DNA from: Bdellovibrionales bacterium | GTDB taxonomy: Bacteria > Bdellovibrionota > Bdellovibrionia > Bdellovibrionales > Bdellovibrionaceae | Length of the DNA: 64,000 bases | Assembly (NCBI GenBank): GCA_018266295.1 | Contig: JAFEAQ010000004.1 | Location: 310,001-374,000, forward strand | Direction: 5' to 3' | Shown here: one piece after another, positions 9,005 to 18,314 of the stretch | How the letters are laid out: each line of letters begins with the position of its first letter | Numbering within the stretch: the first letter of the stretch is position 1 | Position numbers and translations under genes: made by a program | The notes under the pieces: generated by a model | What the model was told of the DNA's origin: nothing | Databases searched by the model: none | What the model saw: the letters and a program-made list of their open reading frames with translations, nothing else

Positions 9005-9976
9005 TTGAACCAAACTCTGCTTTTTCCCATTGCAGAGTTTTGGTGGCTATATTTAGCCTTTGTCGGTTTTGTGATTGGGATGTTGGCCCTTGATTTGGGG
9101 GTCTTTCATAAACACTCACACACCGTTGGATTCAAAGAAGCCTTGCTCTGGTCTCTTACCTGGATTTCTCTCGCCCTTCTTTTCAATCTCGGTCTTTATT
9201 ATATCTCTCTCGACACATTTCATGATCCGGCCATTGCCAAAGAAGTCTCTTTGGAGTTCTTAGCTGGCTACCTGATTGAGAAATCACTCTCGATCGACAA
9301 CATTTTCATTTTCGTCGTCGTCTTTGGTTTCTTTGCAATCCCAGCAAAGTATCAGCACCGGGTTTTGTTTTTCGGGATCCTTGGCGCTCTTGTCTTTCGA
9401 GCCATTTTTATCGCCCTTGGAACTTTGCTAATTCAATATCATGCTGTCGTGATTCTGTTTGGAGTATTCTTGATCATTACGGGCGTCCGCATGGCCGTTA
9501 AGAACGAAGTCCACGTAGACCCTTCCTCGAATTGGTTGATTAAGTTTCTAAAACAGCGACTGCGCGTAACTGATCACCTTGAAGATGATCATTTCTTTGT
9601 GAAGCACGAGGGACTGACCTATGCGACGCCACTTTTTATTGCGTTGGTTTTTTTAGAAATGACAGACATCGTTTTTGCGGTCGACTCAGTCCCCGCTATC
9701 TTTGCTATTTCGAAAGAACCTTTGATCGTCTTTACTTCAAATATCTTTGCAATTTTGGGGCTGCGTTCTCTTTATTTCCTGCTCGCTGGGGTCATCACGA
9801 AGTTTCATCTGCTCCGCTATGGCCTCGCCGCCGTTCTGGTCTTTGTGGGGCTAAAGATGGTGTGGCTCAATGATCTTTATGATGGGAAGTTCCCGATCGG
9901 CTGGTCGCTTATCATCATCGCACTCTGTATTGGCGGCTCGATGATCGCATCCCTGATCATCAAGCCTCGCCATTAG
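9005..9976 (+). CDS. TerC-family integral membrane protein
   Basis: This 323-residue protein has about nine hydrophobic segments and matches the TerC/Alx family, whose members are linked to tellurite resistance and to metal (Mn) export. Family marks are FLAGYLIEKSLSIDNIFIF and LVFLEMTDIVFAVDSVPAIFAIS, each with the conserved acidic residue inside a membrane helix. TTG is the likely start because AGGAGG lies just upstream. It begins 20 nt after the biotin carrier gene and may be in the same transcript. Its convergent neighbour ends only 2 nt away. Substrate is not known from sequence. Confidence 0.9.
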   Translation: MNQTLLFPIAEFWWLYLAFVGFVIGMLALDLGVFHKHSHTVGFKEALLWSLTWISLALLFNLGLYYISLDTFHDPAIAKEVSLEFLAGYLIEKSLSIDNIFIFVVVFGFFAIPAKYQHRVLFFGILGALVFRAIFIALGTLLIQYHAVVILFGVFLIITGVRMAVKNEVHVDPSSNWLIKFLKQRLRVTDHLEDDHFFVKHEGLTYATPLFIALVFLEMTDIVFAVDSVPAIFAISKEPLIVFTSNIFAILGLRSLYFLLAGVITKFHLLRYGLAAVLVFVGLKMVWLNDLYDGKFPIGWSLIIIALCIGGSMIASLIIKPRH

Positions 9977-9978
9977 CA

Positions 9979-10956
9979 CTACTGAAACACACCGTCCATG
10001 GTGATATTCTTAGCATTAAAGCTCGTTCTGCGAATAGATTCCATGAAACCTGTTTGACATTGGCCACGAAGAACCGCGTCCCCCGCACCAATCATTGCTG
10101 TGTAAACACCATCGACCTGAAGCACATTTAAAGAAGTAATTACGCCCATATTCGGCGCAACTTTTCTAAGACTCGACAGAAAGTGATCCCGGGAATCACA
10201 AGACATGAGTCCTAAAATAGAAGGCTTATGACTGCCTTGCAGTCCCGAGATCATTCTCTTTAAGCCCGGGCGATTCGGTTTATAGTAACCGTTGTAATTT
10301 ACTTTGTTCGTTCCCTTAATCAGAATCGGCGGATTGAAATCAGGCCCGCCACCATTGCGAGAATGTCCAAAATAGAAAACAACATCCGCATTTTGAAGCG
10401 CATCCCGGAACTGGGCTTGTGATGCCGCGGAACGATCCGCTTGTTCGCCAGCATATCTACCGATATTTGCACTGTAGTACTCAGACACCGAAGGGTAGTA
10501 CATCTGAATTTTCGCAAGAACGCTCTTACCCTGAATGTTAACTCGTTTTGTGAACTGATAGGTGCTGTCTTGGTTGAACCCGCAGAACTCAGCATCGCCA
10601 GGGCATCTTCCGGTTAGAATACCTCGCACTGCCTGATACGCGCCAGGATCGATCGATGGACTATAGCCGTAATTTGTGCCATCCTTGTTTACTTCTGTGC
10701 CGGTTGTCCAATCGAAGTAGCCCATGATTATGCGGATATCGAGAACTCCGTCGTTGATCATCCGATTGTATCGACTGACACATCTATCTCTTTGGGCGGC
10801 CGGTAGACGGTCTAACCTGTCTGTATCGAGTCGGCCAAGACTTTTCAGATAATCTCGGCCCATGCTGGTGAAATCCCTTTCGTACAAAGTTGCTTTTGCC
10901 TGAGATGCAGTCACCACGATGGCAAGTAACAATAATAACTTTCGAAGATTGTCCAT
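9979..10956 (-). CDS. Secreted protein of unknown function with possible caspase-like His/Cys pair
   Basis: I start this at the ATG at 10956 because AGGGGA lies 6-8 nt upstream and a clean signal peptide follows (MDNLRKLLLLLAIVVTASQAKA). The mature part is about 300 residues. Two hydrophobic strands end in suggestive residues: DVVFYFGHSRNGGG and PSILGLMSCDSRDHF. A beta strand ending in His-Ser/Gly and a later strand ending in Cys-Asp-Ser resembles the His and Cys sites of clan CD (caspase/clostripain-like) peptidases. That is inference; no family was confirmed. It has four other cysteines, which could form disulphides in the periplasm. It stands alone between convergent TerC and the tat genes. 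Confidence 0.82.
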   Translation of the reverse strand: MDNLRKLLLLLAIVVTASQAKATLYERDFTSMGRDYLKSLGRLDTDRLDRLPAAQRDRCVSRYNRMINDGVLDIRIIMGYFDWTTGTEVNKDGTNYGYSPSIDPGAYQAVRGILTGRCPGDAEFCGFNQDSTYQFTKRVNIQGKSVLAKIQMYYPSVSEYYSANIGRYAGEQADRSAASQAQFRDALQNADVVFYFGHSRNGGGPDFNPPILIKGTNKVNYNGYYKPNRPGLKRMISGLQGSHKPSILGLMSCDSRDHFLSSLRKVAPNMGVITSLNVLQVDGVYTAMIGAGDAVLRGQCQTGFMESIRRTSFNAKNITMDGVFQ

Positions 10957-11040
10957 AATCCCCTCCCCGCTAAAAAGCTTAGAGAAGGAATGCAAAATGT
11001 ATTTGAATTTGTTGAGATGAATTCAGCAAAAGGGAATTTA

Positions 11041-11805
11041 TTATTCCCGTTCGTTAACTGCCGCGAGGGCTTTTTTCTTCTCAAAGAAACCGACAAAGAA
11101 CACGGCAATTTCATATAACACAATCATAGGTACCAACATCATGATCATGCTGAGCAAATCAGGTGGAGTGATAATCGCCGCAGCCACCGCCAGAGTCATA
11201 ATCGCATAACGTCGTTTATCACGCAGGAATTTTTGCGTAACAACACCCATCAGGCCCAAGATGATCAATATCAACGGGAGCTCAAACGCCGCACCGAAAA
11301 CCAAACACATTTGAGTGAAGAAGCCCAAATAGTGATCAATCGTGATCATCGGTTTGTCGACATCGCCTCCGTAGGTCATCAAAAAGTGAAAAGCCATTGG
11401 TAAAACGACGTAATAAGAAAACGCCGTGCCCAGCATGAAGAGGCCTGAACCTGCACCGATGAATCCAACAGCGTACTTTTTTTCTTTAGAGTAAAGACCC
11501 GGAGCAACGAACAACCAAACTTGGTAAAGCCAGAATGGACAAGAAATAATCACACCGCACACAAAAGAGATTTTTAAATGCGCAATGAATTTATCCATTG
11601 GTGCTGTAAACACCAAACCGCCTGTCGGCAAATAAGGAGCAATCGGCAAGCGAACGAAGTTAAAAATCTTCTCACTGAAACCATAGCAAATGCCTGTAGC
11701 AATAATAAGTGCATAGCCGGCATACATGATACGAACGCGAAGCTCACTCAGATGCTCTACAAGACTTTGATACTTTTCGTCGCGTTGATCGTTGGTTTCA
11801 ATCAT
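11041..11805 (-). CDS. tatC: Twin-arginine translocase subunit TatC
   Basis: TatC binds twin-arginine signal peptides and forms the receptor of the Tat export pathway in the inner membrane. The 254-residue protein has six membrane segments. Conserved features include SLVEHLSELRVRI at the N-terminus, FTAPMDKFIAHLKISF, FGAAFELPLILIILGLMGVVT and AAIITPPDLLSMIMMLVPMIVLYE. It overlaps the preceding tatB by 4 nt (ATGA), so the two are translationally coupled. The length matches the family. Confidence 0.95.
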   Translation of the reverse strand: MIETNDQRDEKYQSLVEHLSELRVRIMYAGYALIIATGICYGFSEKIFNFVRLPIAPYLPTGGLVFTAPMDKFIAHLKISFVCGVIISCPFWLYQVWLFVAPGLYSKEKKYAVGFIGAGSGLFMLGTAFSYYVVLPMAFHFLMTYGGDVDKPMITIDHYLGFFTQMCLVFGAAFELPLILIILGLMGVVTQKFLRDKRRYAIMTLAVAAAIITPPDLLSMIMMLVPMIVLYEIAVFFVGFFEKKKALAAVNERE

Positions 11806-12128
11806 GATTTTTTCGTTTCAGAAGAATCGGCAGGTTTGGCCTCTTCTTTGACCTCTTGGATTGCTTCGTCTTTGGCAAAAGGCTCAGAGGGAGCGTAATT
11901 GCCACCTTCATTTGGTTTGTGAGCTTTTTGTTCAGGCTTATCTTCGAGGCGAATTGGGTCGATTTTTACTTGAGCACGAAGTTCTTCACTAAAAGAATTT
12001 GAAGCGCGGCGAAGCTCATTGAGCAAGCGACCAAGAGTTCTTGCAACCTCTGGCAATTGTTTTGGACCAATCACCACGAGAGCCAAGATGGCTAAAAATA
12101 TAATTTCCGGCAAACTCAAACCTAGCAT
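11802..12128 (-). CDS. tatB: Sec-independent translocase subunit TatB (TatA/B family)
   Basis: A 108-residue protein with one N-terminal membrane helix (LSLPEIIFLAILALVVI), the hinge GPKQLPEVARTLG, then an amphipathic helix and a charged, low-complexity tail. The GP-x-x-LP hinge and glutamate at residue 8 favour TatB over TatA. It is the first gene of a tatB-tatC pair with 4-nt overlap. No separate TatA is seen nearby, so either TatA is elsewhere or this protein serves both roles. Confidence 0.88.
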   Translation of the reverse strand: MLGLSLPEIIFLAILALVVIGPKQLPEVARTLGRLLNELRRASNSFSEELRAQVKIDPIRLEDKPEQKAHKPNEGGNYAPSEPFAKDEAIQEVKEEAKPADSSETKKS

Positions 12129-12167
12129 GATTTTAACATAGCGAAAGGGCCCGGCGCAGTCACGCGT

Positions 12168-12812
12168 TTAATACTGACGGCCTCTTTTGGCTTGGTCCTG
12201 GGTCATAGGAAGAACGCCCATTTCCGTCAATTTTTCGCGCGCCAGCTCAGAGCCGGTCGTCATATAGCGGTCGTATAGCCGCAGAACACTCTCGTTGCTC
12301 TTAATAAGGGAGCTATGGCTGATATAGGTTAGCACGTCCACGAAATCAATAAAGCGACGAGAAATAGTTGAGTAGACCTTGGCTGTGGTGTCCTCGCGCA
12401 CACATGTTGCCAGTGTCGCATACGCGACTCCGCCCATATTCACGTAGTAATCCACATCCACAATTTTACGCTGAAGGGAGTCGCCAAAAAACCCACTCAT
12501 ATAGAGTGAGCGATCACCTAACTTTTTAAGCAACTCCACCTTCACAATTTGGTCTTGAGCGTTGTTGGCGTGAAGGTACATTTCCGCTAAAGTTTTAGGA
12601 ACCTTGCGGCCTTGTTCATCATAGTCAGGATCAAAGAGATTCTTGGCATCAAGGTAATACTGAAGGAGATCAACAAGGTAAGTCTCGACATGGGGATAAG
12701 TTTCCAACTTGCGTTGAGCAAAACCCTGCCGCACGAGATCCTTAAAAAAATCCCCCGGAGATACGAAAAGTTCAGCACCTGCGTTCTGTTGTTTCGACTC
12801 TTTTTGAGACAC
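12168..12812 (-). CDS. Protein of unknown function between tat genes and M16 peptidase
   Basis: This is a 214-residue soluble protein that I do not recognise. There is no signal peptide. The sequence is mostly helical, with a conserved-looking core: DLVRQGFAQRKLETYPHVETYLVDLLQYYLDAKNLFDP, then LYMSGFFGDSLQRKIVDVDYYVNMGGVAY, then FVDVLTYISHSS. The pattern of aromatic residues spaced in helices suggests an all-alpha domain. It is transcribed in the same direction as the M16 peptidase upstream (78-nt gap) and tatBC downstream (39-nt gap), so it may be part of that transcript. Confidence 0.78.
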   Translation of the reverse strand: MSQKESKQQNAGAELFVSPGDFFKDLVRQGFAQRKLETYPHVETYLVDLLQYYLDAKNLFDPDYDEQGRKVPKTLAEMYLHANNAQDQIVKVELLKKLGDRSLYMSGFFGDSLQRKIVDVDYYVNMGGVAYATLATCVREDTTAKVYSTISRRFIDFVDVLTYISHSSLIKSNESVLRLYDRYMTTGSELAREKLTEMGVLPMTQDQAKRGRQY

Positions 12813-12890
12813 GCTTTATCCTCTGACTTTCATTATATCAGATTATTTTGGAACGGCGCCAAATTCTCAAAACGAGCCAAGACCTAGGGC

Positions 12891-15491
12891 TTAAAACGGA
12901 TTTTGTGGTCCTACCACGCTGATCACGAAATGCTGCTTAAAGAGTCTTTCCGCCAAAGCCTGTAAATCCGCGGCTTTCACGGCGAAGTACTTATCGGCAA
13001 CATCTAGACCTTCGCGTGGATCTAGCCCGTAAATACGGTCGAAAAGAATGCTGTTACTGATCGCACTCTTTCTTTGGAGGTCAATATCATGGCGCCCAAC
13101 GATGTATCTTTGGGCACGCAACAGTTCCTGCTCAGGGACTTTTGTTTCGATGAGCTTACGGAATTCTTCCTTCATCATTGCAATCGCTTTTTTCACTTTT
13201 TCAGGCGAACAGCCGATGTACGCACCGAAGTATCCGGCCTCGAGCCCTTCCATACGCATAGGTGCTACAGAGTATGCGAGTGAGTTTTTATCGCGAAGTT
13301 CAATGAAGAGTCTGCCGCCCTGGCCCGACAAAATCGATTGGATCACTTCCAATTGATAGCGTTCTTCATCGGTGATGGTTAAGCCACGAACACCCATAAC
13401 CACGTGACTTTGCTCTTTTTTAGATTCTTGATAGAGGTAATGTTCTTGCTTGATAGGATCGAGCGAGAACGTGCTTTCAAACTTCTCGCCCTTCGGCAGT
13501 TCAGAAGCCAGCTTTTTAAGACTTTCCATCCAGAACGATTTATCGAAATCACCCACGACTGAAATAGTGAAGTTGCGGGACGCTACGATTTTTTCATAAT
13601 ACGCGCGAAGCGCGTCGGTCTGAATTTGTGAAATACTTTCTTGCGTGCCCATCATATCGCGAGCATATGGATGACCACTAAAAAGTGTCTTCATAAACTG
13701 CAGTATCGCAATCTGCGACGGGTTGTCATTGCGAGACTTGATCTGATTTTTCAGAATTTGCTTTTCACGTTCAATCACCTCAGACGGGAACAGTGGCGCT
13801 GCCAACACGTCTGAGAAAACTTCAAACATCGGCTTCTCATAGACAGAAAGATAATCCATGCTCACGCCGACAGAATTTCGGCCCGAGAAAGCGCCCAGGC
13901 CCGCGGCCATTTCGTCGATTTTCAGATTGAGCTCAGTTTCATTGAACTTCTTGCCGCCACCTGTCCACGCGCGCGAGAACATCTCAGTCAAACCCGCTTG
14001 CGATTCTGGTTCAGCACGCAAACCGCCCAGGAAACCCGCACGGACAGAGACTGTCGGCGTTTCTTTCTGAGCCTTAAATAGAACAGTCACTCCTGGCGCA
14101 ATTGTGACTTCTTCAACGTCGGTCGCGGCTCCCCCGCTGGATTTTAGGGACAGCTTTTTCGGCGTAAACTTCACTGGCTTTGCTTTTTTAGCAGGCTTGG
14201 CTTTTAACGAGTTTTTTAAATCTTTAGCAAACTGCTGGCAGATTTTTTCAACTTTTTTGACGTCTGTTTTCGTCAACACACAAATACTCAACTGATCCGC
14301 CGTGAAATATTTTTTCGCAACCTTCGAGATGTCTTCAGGCTTCAGGGCATAGATCTGTTTAAGGTATTTCTTAAAATACTCGTGATCGCCCATATAAAAC
14401 TCAAGCGTTCCGGCTTTGCGGGCAATTCCATCCACTGTTTCAAGTGAATAAATTTGCTCACTCGCTAAGTTCGTCACGGCTTTTTGCATCTCGGCGGCAC
14501 TTGGCGGGTTGTTCACGATTTCAACGATGTGCTCACGAATTTTCGTCAGAGACTCTTCGAAGTTCACATTATCAAGGCCCATAGAAACGGCAAGAACTCC
14601 AGCATCTTGCGGAGTAAACGCATAAGATCCCACGGAGTTTGTCAGTGGCTTTTCCAGCCGCAATGAATGCATTAAGCGCGAGCTGTCACCCTGGCCCAGA
14701 ATCAAACTCATAACCTCTAATGCCGGTACGTCTTTGTGTTTAACATTCGGTGCCGGCCAAGCAAGATAGGCCACTGTTTGCTCAAACGTCGACTCTTGAA
14801 CTTTGATTTGGTTTTTCTTTACTGGCTTAATTTTCGGTCGAGTCGAACGGCGTAATTTGTAGTCTTTGAAGTCGCCAAAGTACTTTTGCACTTTCTTTTT
14901 CATTTCCGCCGATTCAAAGTCACCGGAAATAACGAGGAACATATTGCGCGGAACGTAACGCGAGTGAAAGAAGTCTGCGATTTTCTTAGCTGAAAACTTA
15001 CGAACGTTTTTATCGTAACCAATTACGGGGATTGCATATGGATGTCCCTTAAAGACGCTTGAAAACATCATTTGGCTGCCCGCACGGCTTAGGCTGTCTT
15101 GGCCACGTTTGATTTCTTCGATAACGACTTCGCGCTCATTATCAATTTCCTGCGGGTCAAATGTCGGGAAGCCCATCATCTCACTGATCACGTCCAAACC
15201 CACATCTGCAAACTGCTTCGAAATAGTTACATAGAAAACCGTTTGGTCAAAAGACGTATAGGCATTGAGTTCCCCGCCAGAGGCCTCCACCACCGATGCG
15301 ATTTCGCCCACTTTGTATTTACGAGTGCCTTTAAAGACCAAATGCTCGATAAAGTGACTAATGCCTTCTTCAGTCTTTTTTTCATCGGCGCTTCCGGTTT
15401 TCACCCACATTTGTACTGAAATCACCGGAGACTTATGAGATTCTAACAAAAGTACTTTAAGGCCGTTTTTTAGTTGAAATTTTTTAGACAT
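12891..15491 (-). CDS. M16 family zinc metallopeptidase, two fused modules
   Basis: An 866-residue peptidase made of two M16 (insulinase/processing-peptidase) halves. The first half has the inverted zinc motif H-F-I-E-H at residues 46-50 and the downstream acidic helix (DNEREVVIEEI), so it should be catalytic. A Lys/Pro-rich linker follows near 425-455 (KAKPAKKAKPVKFTPKK). The second half (about 460-866) begins EVTIAPGVTVLFKAQ and lacks HxxEH, as expected of the substrate-holding module. Many bacteria encode the two modules as separate genes; here they are one chain. No export signal is seen, so it is probably cytosolic. It is divergent from hemW with a 18-nt gap. Confidence 0.9.
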   Translation of the reverse strand: MSKKFQLKNGLKVLLLESHKSPVISVQMWVKTGSADEKKTEEGISHFIEHLVFKGTRKYKVGEIASVVEASGGELNAYTSFDQTVFYVTISKQFADVGLDVISEMMGFPTFDPQEIDNEREVVIEEIKRGQDSLSRAGSQMMFSSVFKGHPYAIPVIGYDKNVRKFSAKKIADFFHSRYVPRNMFLVISGDFESAEMKKKVQKYFGDFKDYKLRRSTRPKIKPVKKNQIKVQESTFEQTVAYLAWPAPNVKHKDVPALEVMSLILGQGDSSRLMHSLRLEKPLTNSVGSYAFTPQDAGVLAVSMGLDNVNFEESLTKIREHIVEIVNNPPSAAEMQKAVTNLASEQIYSLETVDGIARKAGTLEFYMGDHEYFKKYLKQIYALKPEDISKVAKKYFTADQLSICVLTKTDVKKVEKICQQFAKDLKNSLKAKPAKKAKPVKFTPKKLSLKSSGGAATDVEEVTIAPGVTVLFKAQKETPTVSVRAGFLGGLRAEPESQAGLTEMFSRAWTGGGKKFNETELNLKIDEMAAGLGAFSGRNSVGVSMDYLSVYEKPMFEVFSDVLAAPLFPSEVIEREKQILKNQIKSRNDNPSQIAILQFMKTLFSGHPYARDMMGTQESISQIQTDALRAYYEKIVASRNFTISVVGDFDKSFWMESLKKLASELPKGEKFESTFSLDPIKQEHYLYQESKKEQSHVVMGVRGLTITDEERYQLEVIQSILSGQGGRLFIELRDKNSLAYSVAPMRMEGLEAGYFGAYIGCSPEKVKKAIAMMKEEFRKLIETKVPEQELLRAQRYIVGRHDIDLQRKSAISNSILFDRIYGLDPREGLDVADKYFAVKAADLQALAERLFKQHFVISVVGPQNPF

Positions 15492-15509
15492 AACCTAAGT
15501 AGTGCTCCT

Positions 15510-16685
15510 ATGAGTTTTGGAATTTACGTTCACATTCCCTACTGTATCCAGCGTTGCACGTATTGCGACTTTGCGACCTATGAGCAGTTTAAAATCCTGC
15601 CGCCGCAGAAGTATGTCGAACTTCTCTTTGAAGAAATCCGCCAAAAGAAGGCCTACTACCCAGCTCGCCCACTTGATACTTTGTACTTCGGTGGAGGCAC
15701 GCCCAGCCTTATTCCTTCAGAGCTTATTGTAGCCATTATTCAAGAACTCGCAAAGCACGGCTTCACGACTGGACCTCAAACCGAAATCACGATCGAGATC
15801 AACCCAGCTACTGTGGACGAAAAGAAACTCGCCATGTACCTTAGCGCGGGCGTCAACCGCTTTAGTGTCGGCGCTCAGACCTTTGACGACCGTTTGCTAA
15901 AGATGGTTCATCGCGAACACAATGCTCAGCAGACGTTGGATACCCTAGCTCTTCTGCGTAAGCACAATTTGAATTTCAGCTTCGATATTCTTTTCGCCCT
16001 GCCTTCACAAACTGTCGAAGGTCTTCAGCGCGACGTTGATATTGCAATTGAGCAAGGTGCAAAACACATCAGCCCCTATTGCCTAACCGTGCCTGAGGGG
16101 CATCCCTTGTCAAAAGGCCGACCGATTGAAGACGATCAGGTCTCGATGTTTGAGATTATTTCTGAAAGATTGCAGTCTCGTGGCTTCCATCAATACGAAA
16201 TCTCGAACTTCAGCCTGCCCGGCTACGAATCTCGCCATAACGTTCTCTACTGGGCAGATGAAGAGTATTGGGGATTGGGACTCAGTGCGCACTCTTACTC
16301 TAAGAACGCACCTTGGGGCCTTCGTTATTGGAATCTTTCGAATATTAACGAGTATGAAAAACAGATCCTGTCACAAACTGGGAAGGCATTCACAAGTCCC
16401 GACAGTCAGTTGCCTGACACCCAGTATGAACGCCTCGATAAACATCAATCATTGACGGATTTCTGTCATACTTCTTTGCGTATGTTGAGTGGCCTTGATC
16501 CGGTCAAGTTAACCACCAAGTTTTCCACAGAAACCGCTGACAAAGTGCTGAAAATTCTGCGTCGTTTACAGACTCATAATTGGCTCCAGATCAATGACAA
16601 TGGGCATTGGTCCCTGACAAAAGAGGGCGTTCTTATCAGCAACCAAATCTTCGCTCAATTGACGTTTTTAGAGGACGAGATTTAG
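15510..16685 (+). CDS. hemW: Radical-SAM haem chaperone HemW (coproporphyrinogen III oxidase-like)
   Basis: A 391-residue radical S-adenosylmethionine protein. The cluster motif C-x3-C-x2-C is at Cys12, Cys16 and Cys19 (YCIQRCTYCDF), followed by DTLYFGGGTPSL, ITIEINPATVD, GVNRFSVGAQTFDD and GFHQYEISNFSLPGYESRHNVLYW. These are HemW marks; true HemN is longer and has a different N-terminal extension. I chose the ATG at 15510 because the family motif YVHIPYC should lie within 10 residues of the start and an earlier start would overlap the divergent M16 gene. HemW is thought to insert or carry haem; a direct oxidase role is less likely. Confidence 0.88.
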   Translation: MSFGIYVHIPYCIQRCTYCDFATYEQFKILPPQKYVELLFEEIRQKKAYYPARPLDTLYFGGGTPSLIPSELIVAIIQELAKHGFTTGPQTEITIEINPATVDEKKLAMYLSAGVNRFSVGAQTFDDRLLKMVHREHNAQQTLDTLALLRKHNLNFSFDILFALPSQTVEGLQRDVDIAIEQGAKHISPYCLTVPEGHPLSKGRPIEDDQVSMFEIISERLQSRGFHQYEISNFSLPGYESRHNVLYWADEEYWGLGLSAHSYSKNAPWGLRYWNLSNINEYEKQILSQTGKAFTSPDSQLPDTQYERLDKHQSLTDFCHTSLRMLSGLDPVKLTTKFSTETADKVLKILRRLQTHNWLQINDNGHWSLTKEGVLISNQIFAQLTFLEDEI

Positions 16686-16695
16686 CTCTGTCACA

Positions 16696-16724
16696 TTGAC
16701 TTTTCCCAATGAGTACACAATCTT
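16696..16724 (+). promoter_or_regulatory. Possible promoter for grpE-dnaJ
   Basis: TTGACT at 16696-16701 lies 17 nt before AATCTT at 16719-16724, which matches only three of six -10 positions. It is in the 70-bp gap upstream of grpE. No CIRCE inverted repeat was seen here. Confidence 0.3.
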
Positions 16725-16758
16725 AGTTTGATGTATATTGTACTTAAAGGAGTCTCTT

Positions 16759-17286
16759 GTGTCTGATCAAAATCCAGCGGATCAAAACGATAAACCAGCT
16801 TCTGATGGAGCCACTTCTTTTGACGTTTCTTCTGAGATCAAAAAACTTCAGGAGCAAAGCGAAAAATACAAAAATGATTATCTTTATCTGCGTGCGGAAT
16901 TTGAAAATTACAAACGCAACGCAATTAAAGAACGTTCTGAGGCTTTGAAGTATGGTTCTGAGCGCATCGTGAACGACGTTCTTGGTGTTGTAGATAACTT
17001 TGAGCGCGCACTACAAACCAAAGTCACTCCGGAATCTTTTAATAATTTTGTTCAAGGTGTGGAGATGACGGCCAGCGAATTGAAGGCCGTTCTTCAGCGC
17101 AATGGCGTCACCGAGGTTAAGTGTGAGGGCACTGCCTTCGACCCGAACTTCATGGAGGCTCTCAGTTCCGAGCCAACAAATGATGTTCCTCCGGGCCATG
17201 TCGCCCGCGTTTTCAAAAAAGCGTACAAACTTCACGACAAGGTGATTCGCCCTGCTCAAGTGGTGGTTGCGAAGAAACCTGAGTAA
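16759..17286 (+). CDS. grpE: GrpE nucleotide exchange factor of Hsp70
   Basis: GrpE releases ADP from DnaK. I start at GTG 16759, giving 175 residues, because TTAAAGGAG lies 7 nt upstream. An acidic disordered N-terminus is followed by the long dimeric helix ([56 protein letters not shown]) and a C-terminal beta domain ([49 protein letters not shown]). It is followed 14 nt later by a dnaJ-type gene. dnaK itself is not in the window. Confidence 0.95.
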   Translation: MSDQNPADQNDKPASDGATSFDVSSEIKKLQEQSEKYKNDYLYLRAEFENYKRNAIKERSEALKYGSERIVNDVLGVVDNFERALQTKVTPESFNNFVQGVEMTASELKAVLQRNGVTEVKCEGTAFDPNFMEALSSEPTNDVPPGHVARVFKKAYKLHDKVIRPAQVVVAKKPE

Positions 17287-17300
17287 AGAGGAGCTCTCTC

Positions 17301-18314
17301 TTGTCTAAAAAAGACTACTATTCACTTTTAAACGTTGCCCGCTCAGCAACTGCGGATGAGATCAAAAAAGCTTACCGCAAGCTCGCGATGCAATATCACC
17401 CGGATAAAAATCCCGGCGATAAAAAGGCTGAAGAAAAGTTTAAAGAATTCTCTGAAGCTTACGAAGTGCTCAGCGATCCCAAAAAGCGCGAGATGTATGA
17501 CCAATTCGGTCATGCCGGCGCACAAGGTGGATTCGGTGGAGCTGGCGGTCCTTTTGGGGGCGCCGGTGGCTTTGGCGGATTCGGCGGTGGTGGCGGCGGT
17601 GCAGGCCAAGGCCAAGATCCATTCCAAGATATTTTCGGCGACGTATTCAGCGAGATCTTCGGAGCTCGCGGTTACAGTGGCGGCCCTGGTGCTGGCACTG
17701 GTGGTCCTCGCCGTCGTCAGCAAAAAGGGTCCGACCTTCGTTATACTTTGAATATCGCCTTTGAAGAATCTGCTCTCGGCACAGAGAAAGTGATCAGCTT
17801 TGTTCGTCAGCGCAATGGCAAAGACGAAACTGCAAAGCTCGCGGTCAATGTTCCTGCCGGCGTAAAAGAGGACCAACGTCTGAAGCTCGCAGGCGAGGGC
17901 GATAGTCCTGCTGGCGGCGGCGCTGCCGGCGATCTGTATGTCATAATCAAAATCCAAGACCATCCGCTATTTAAGCGCCAGGAAAACGATATCCTGATGG
18001 ATCTTCCTGTCACTTACACGGATGCTATTCTTGGGACTTCTGTGGAAATCCCGACTTTGTCTGGCAAAGCGGTGATTCGTATTCCTCCGGGAACGCACAC
18101 AGGACAGACCTTCCGGTTAAAGGGCAAAGGATTCCCTAAAATCGGTGGTTTTGGTTCCGGAGACATGATGGTTCGCCTGATTGTCGATACGCCAGAGAAA
18201 ATTAGTAATCGACAAAAAGAACTGCTCGAAGAACTTTCGAAAGCCGGCGATGAAACGCCGTTGGTAAAGGCCTTTAAAGAGAAGGCAGCAAACATCATGA
18301 GGAATAAAAAATGA
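17301..18314 (+). CDS. DnaJ-type co-chaperone lacking the zinc finger (class B, CbpA-like)
   Basis: This 337-residue Hsp40 stimulates DnaK ATPase and binds unfolded substrates. It has an N-terminal J-domain (about 4-68) with the HPD motif ([19 protein letters not shown]) and a Gly/Phe-rich linker (75-130), then directly two C-terminal substrate-binding beta domains (from [22 protein letters not shown]). The four CxxCxGxG repeats of class A DnaJ are absent, so it is a class B protein like CbpA. TTG at 17301 is the likely start, following GAGGAGCT. It lies 14 nt after grpE and overlaps the next lipoprotein gene by 4 nt. Confidence 0.93.
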   Translation: MSKKDYYSLLNVARSATADEIKKAYRKLAMQYHPDKNPGDKKAEEKFKEFSEAYEVLSDPKKREMYDQFGHAGAQGGFGGAGGPFGGAGGFGGFGGGGGGAGQGQDPFQDIFGDVFSEIFGARGYSGGPGAGTGGPRRRQQKGSDLRYTLNIAFEESALGTEKVISFVRQRNGKDETAKLAVNVPAGVKEDQRLKLAGEGDSPAGGGAAGDLYVIIKIQDHPLFKRQENDILMDLPVTYTDAILGTSVEIPTLSGKAVIRIPPGTHTGQTFRLKGKGFPKIGGFGSGDMMVRLIVDTPEKISNRQKELLEELSKAGDETPLVKAFKEKAANIMRNKK

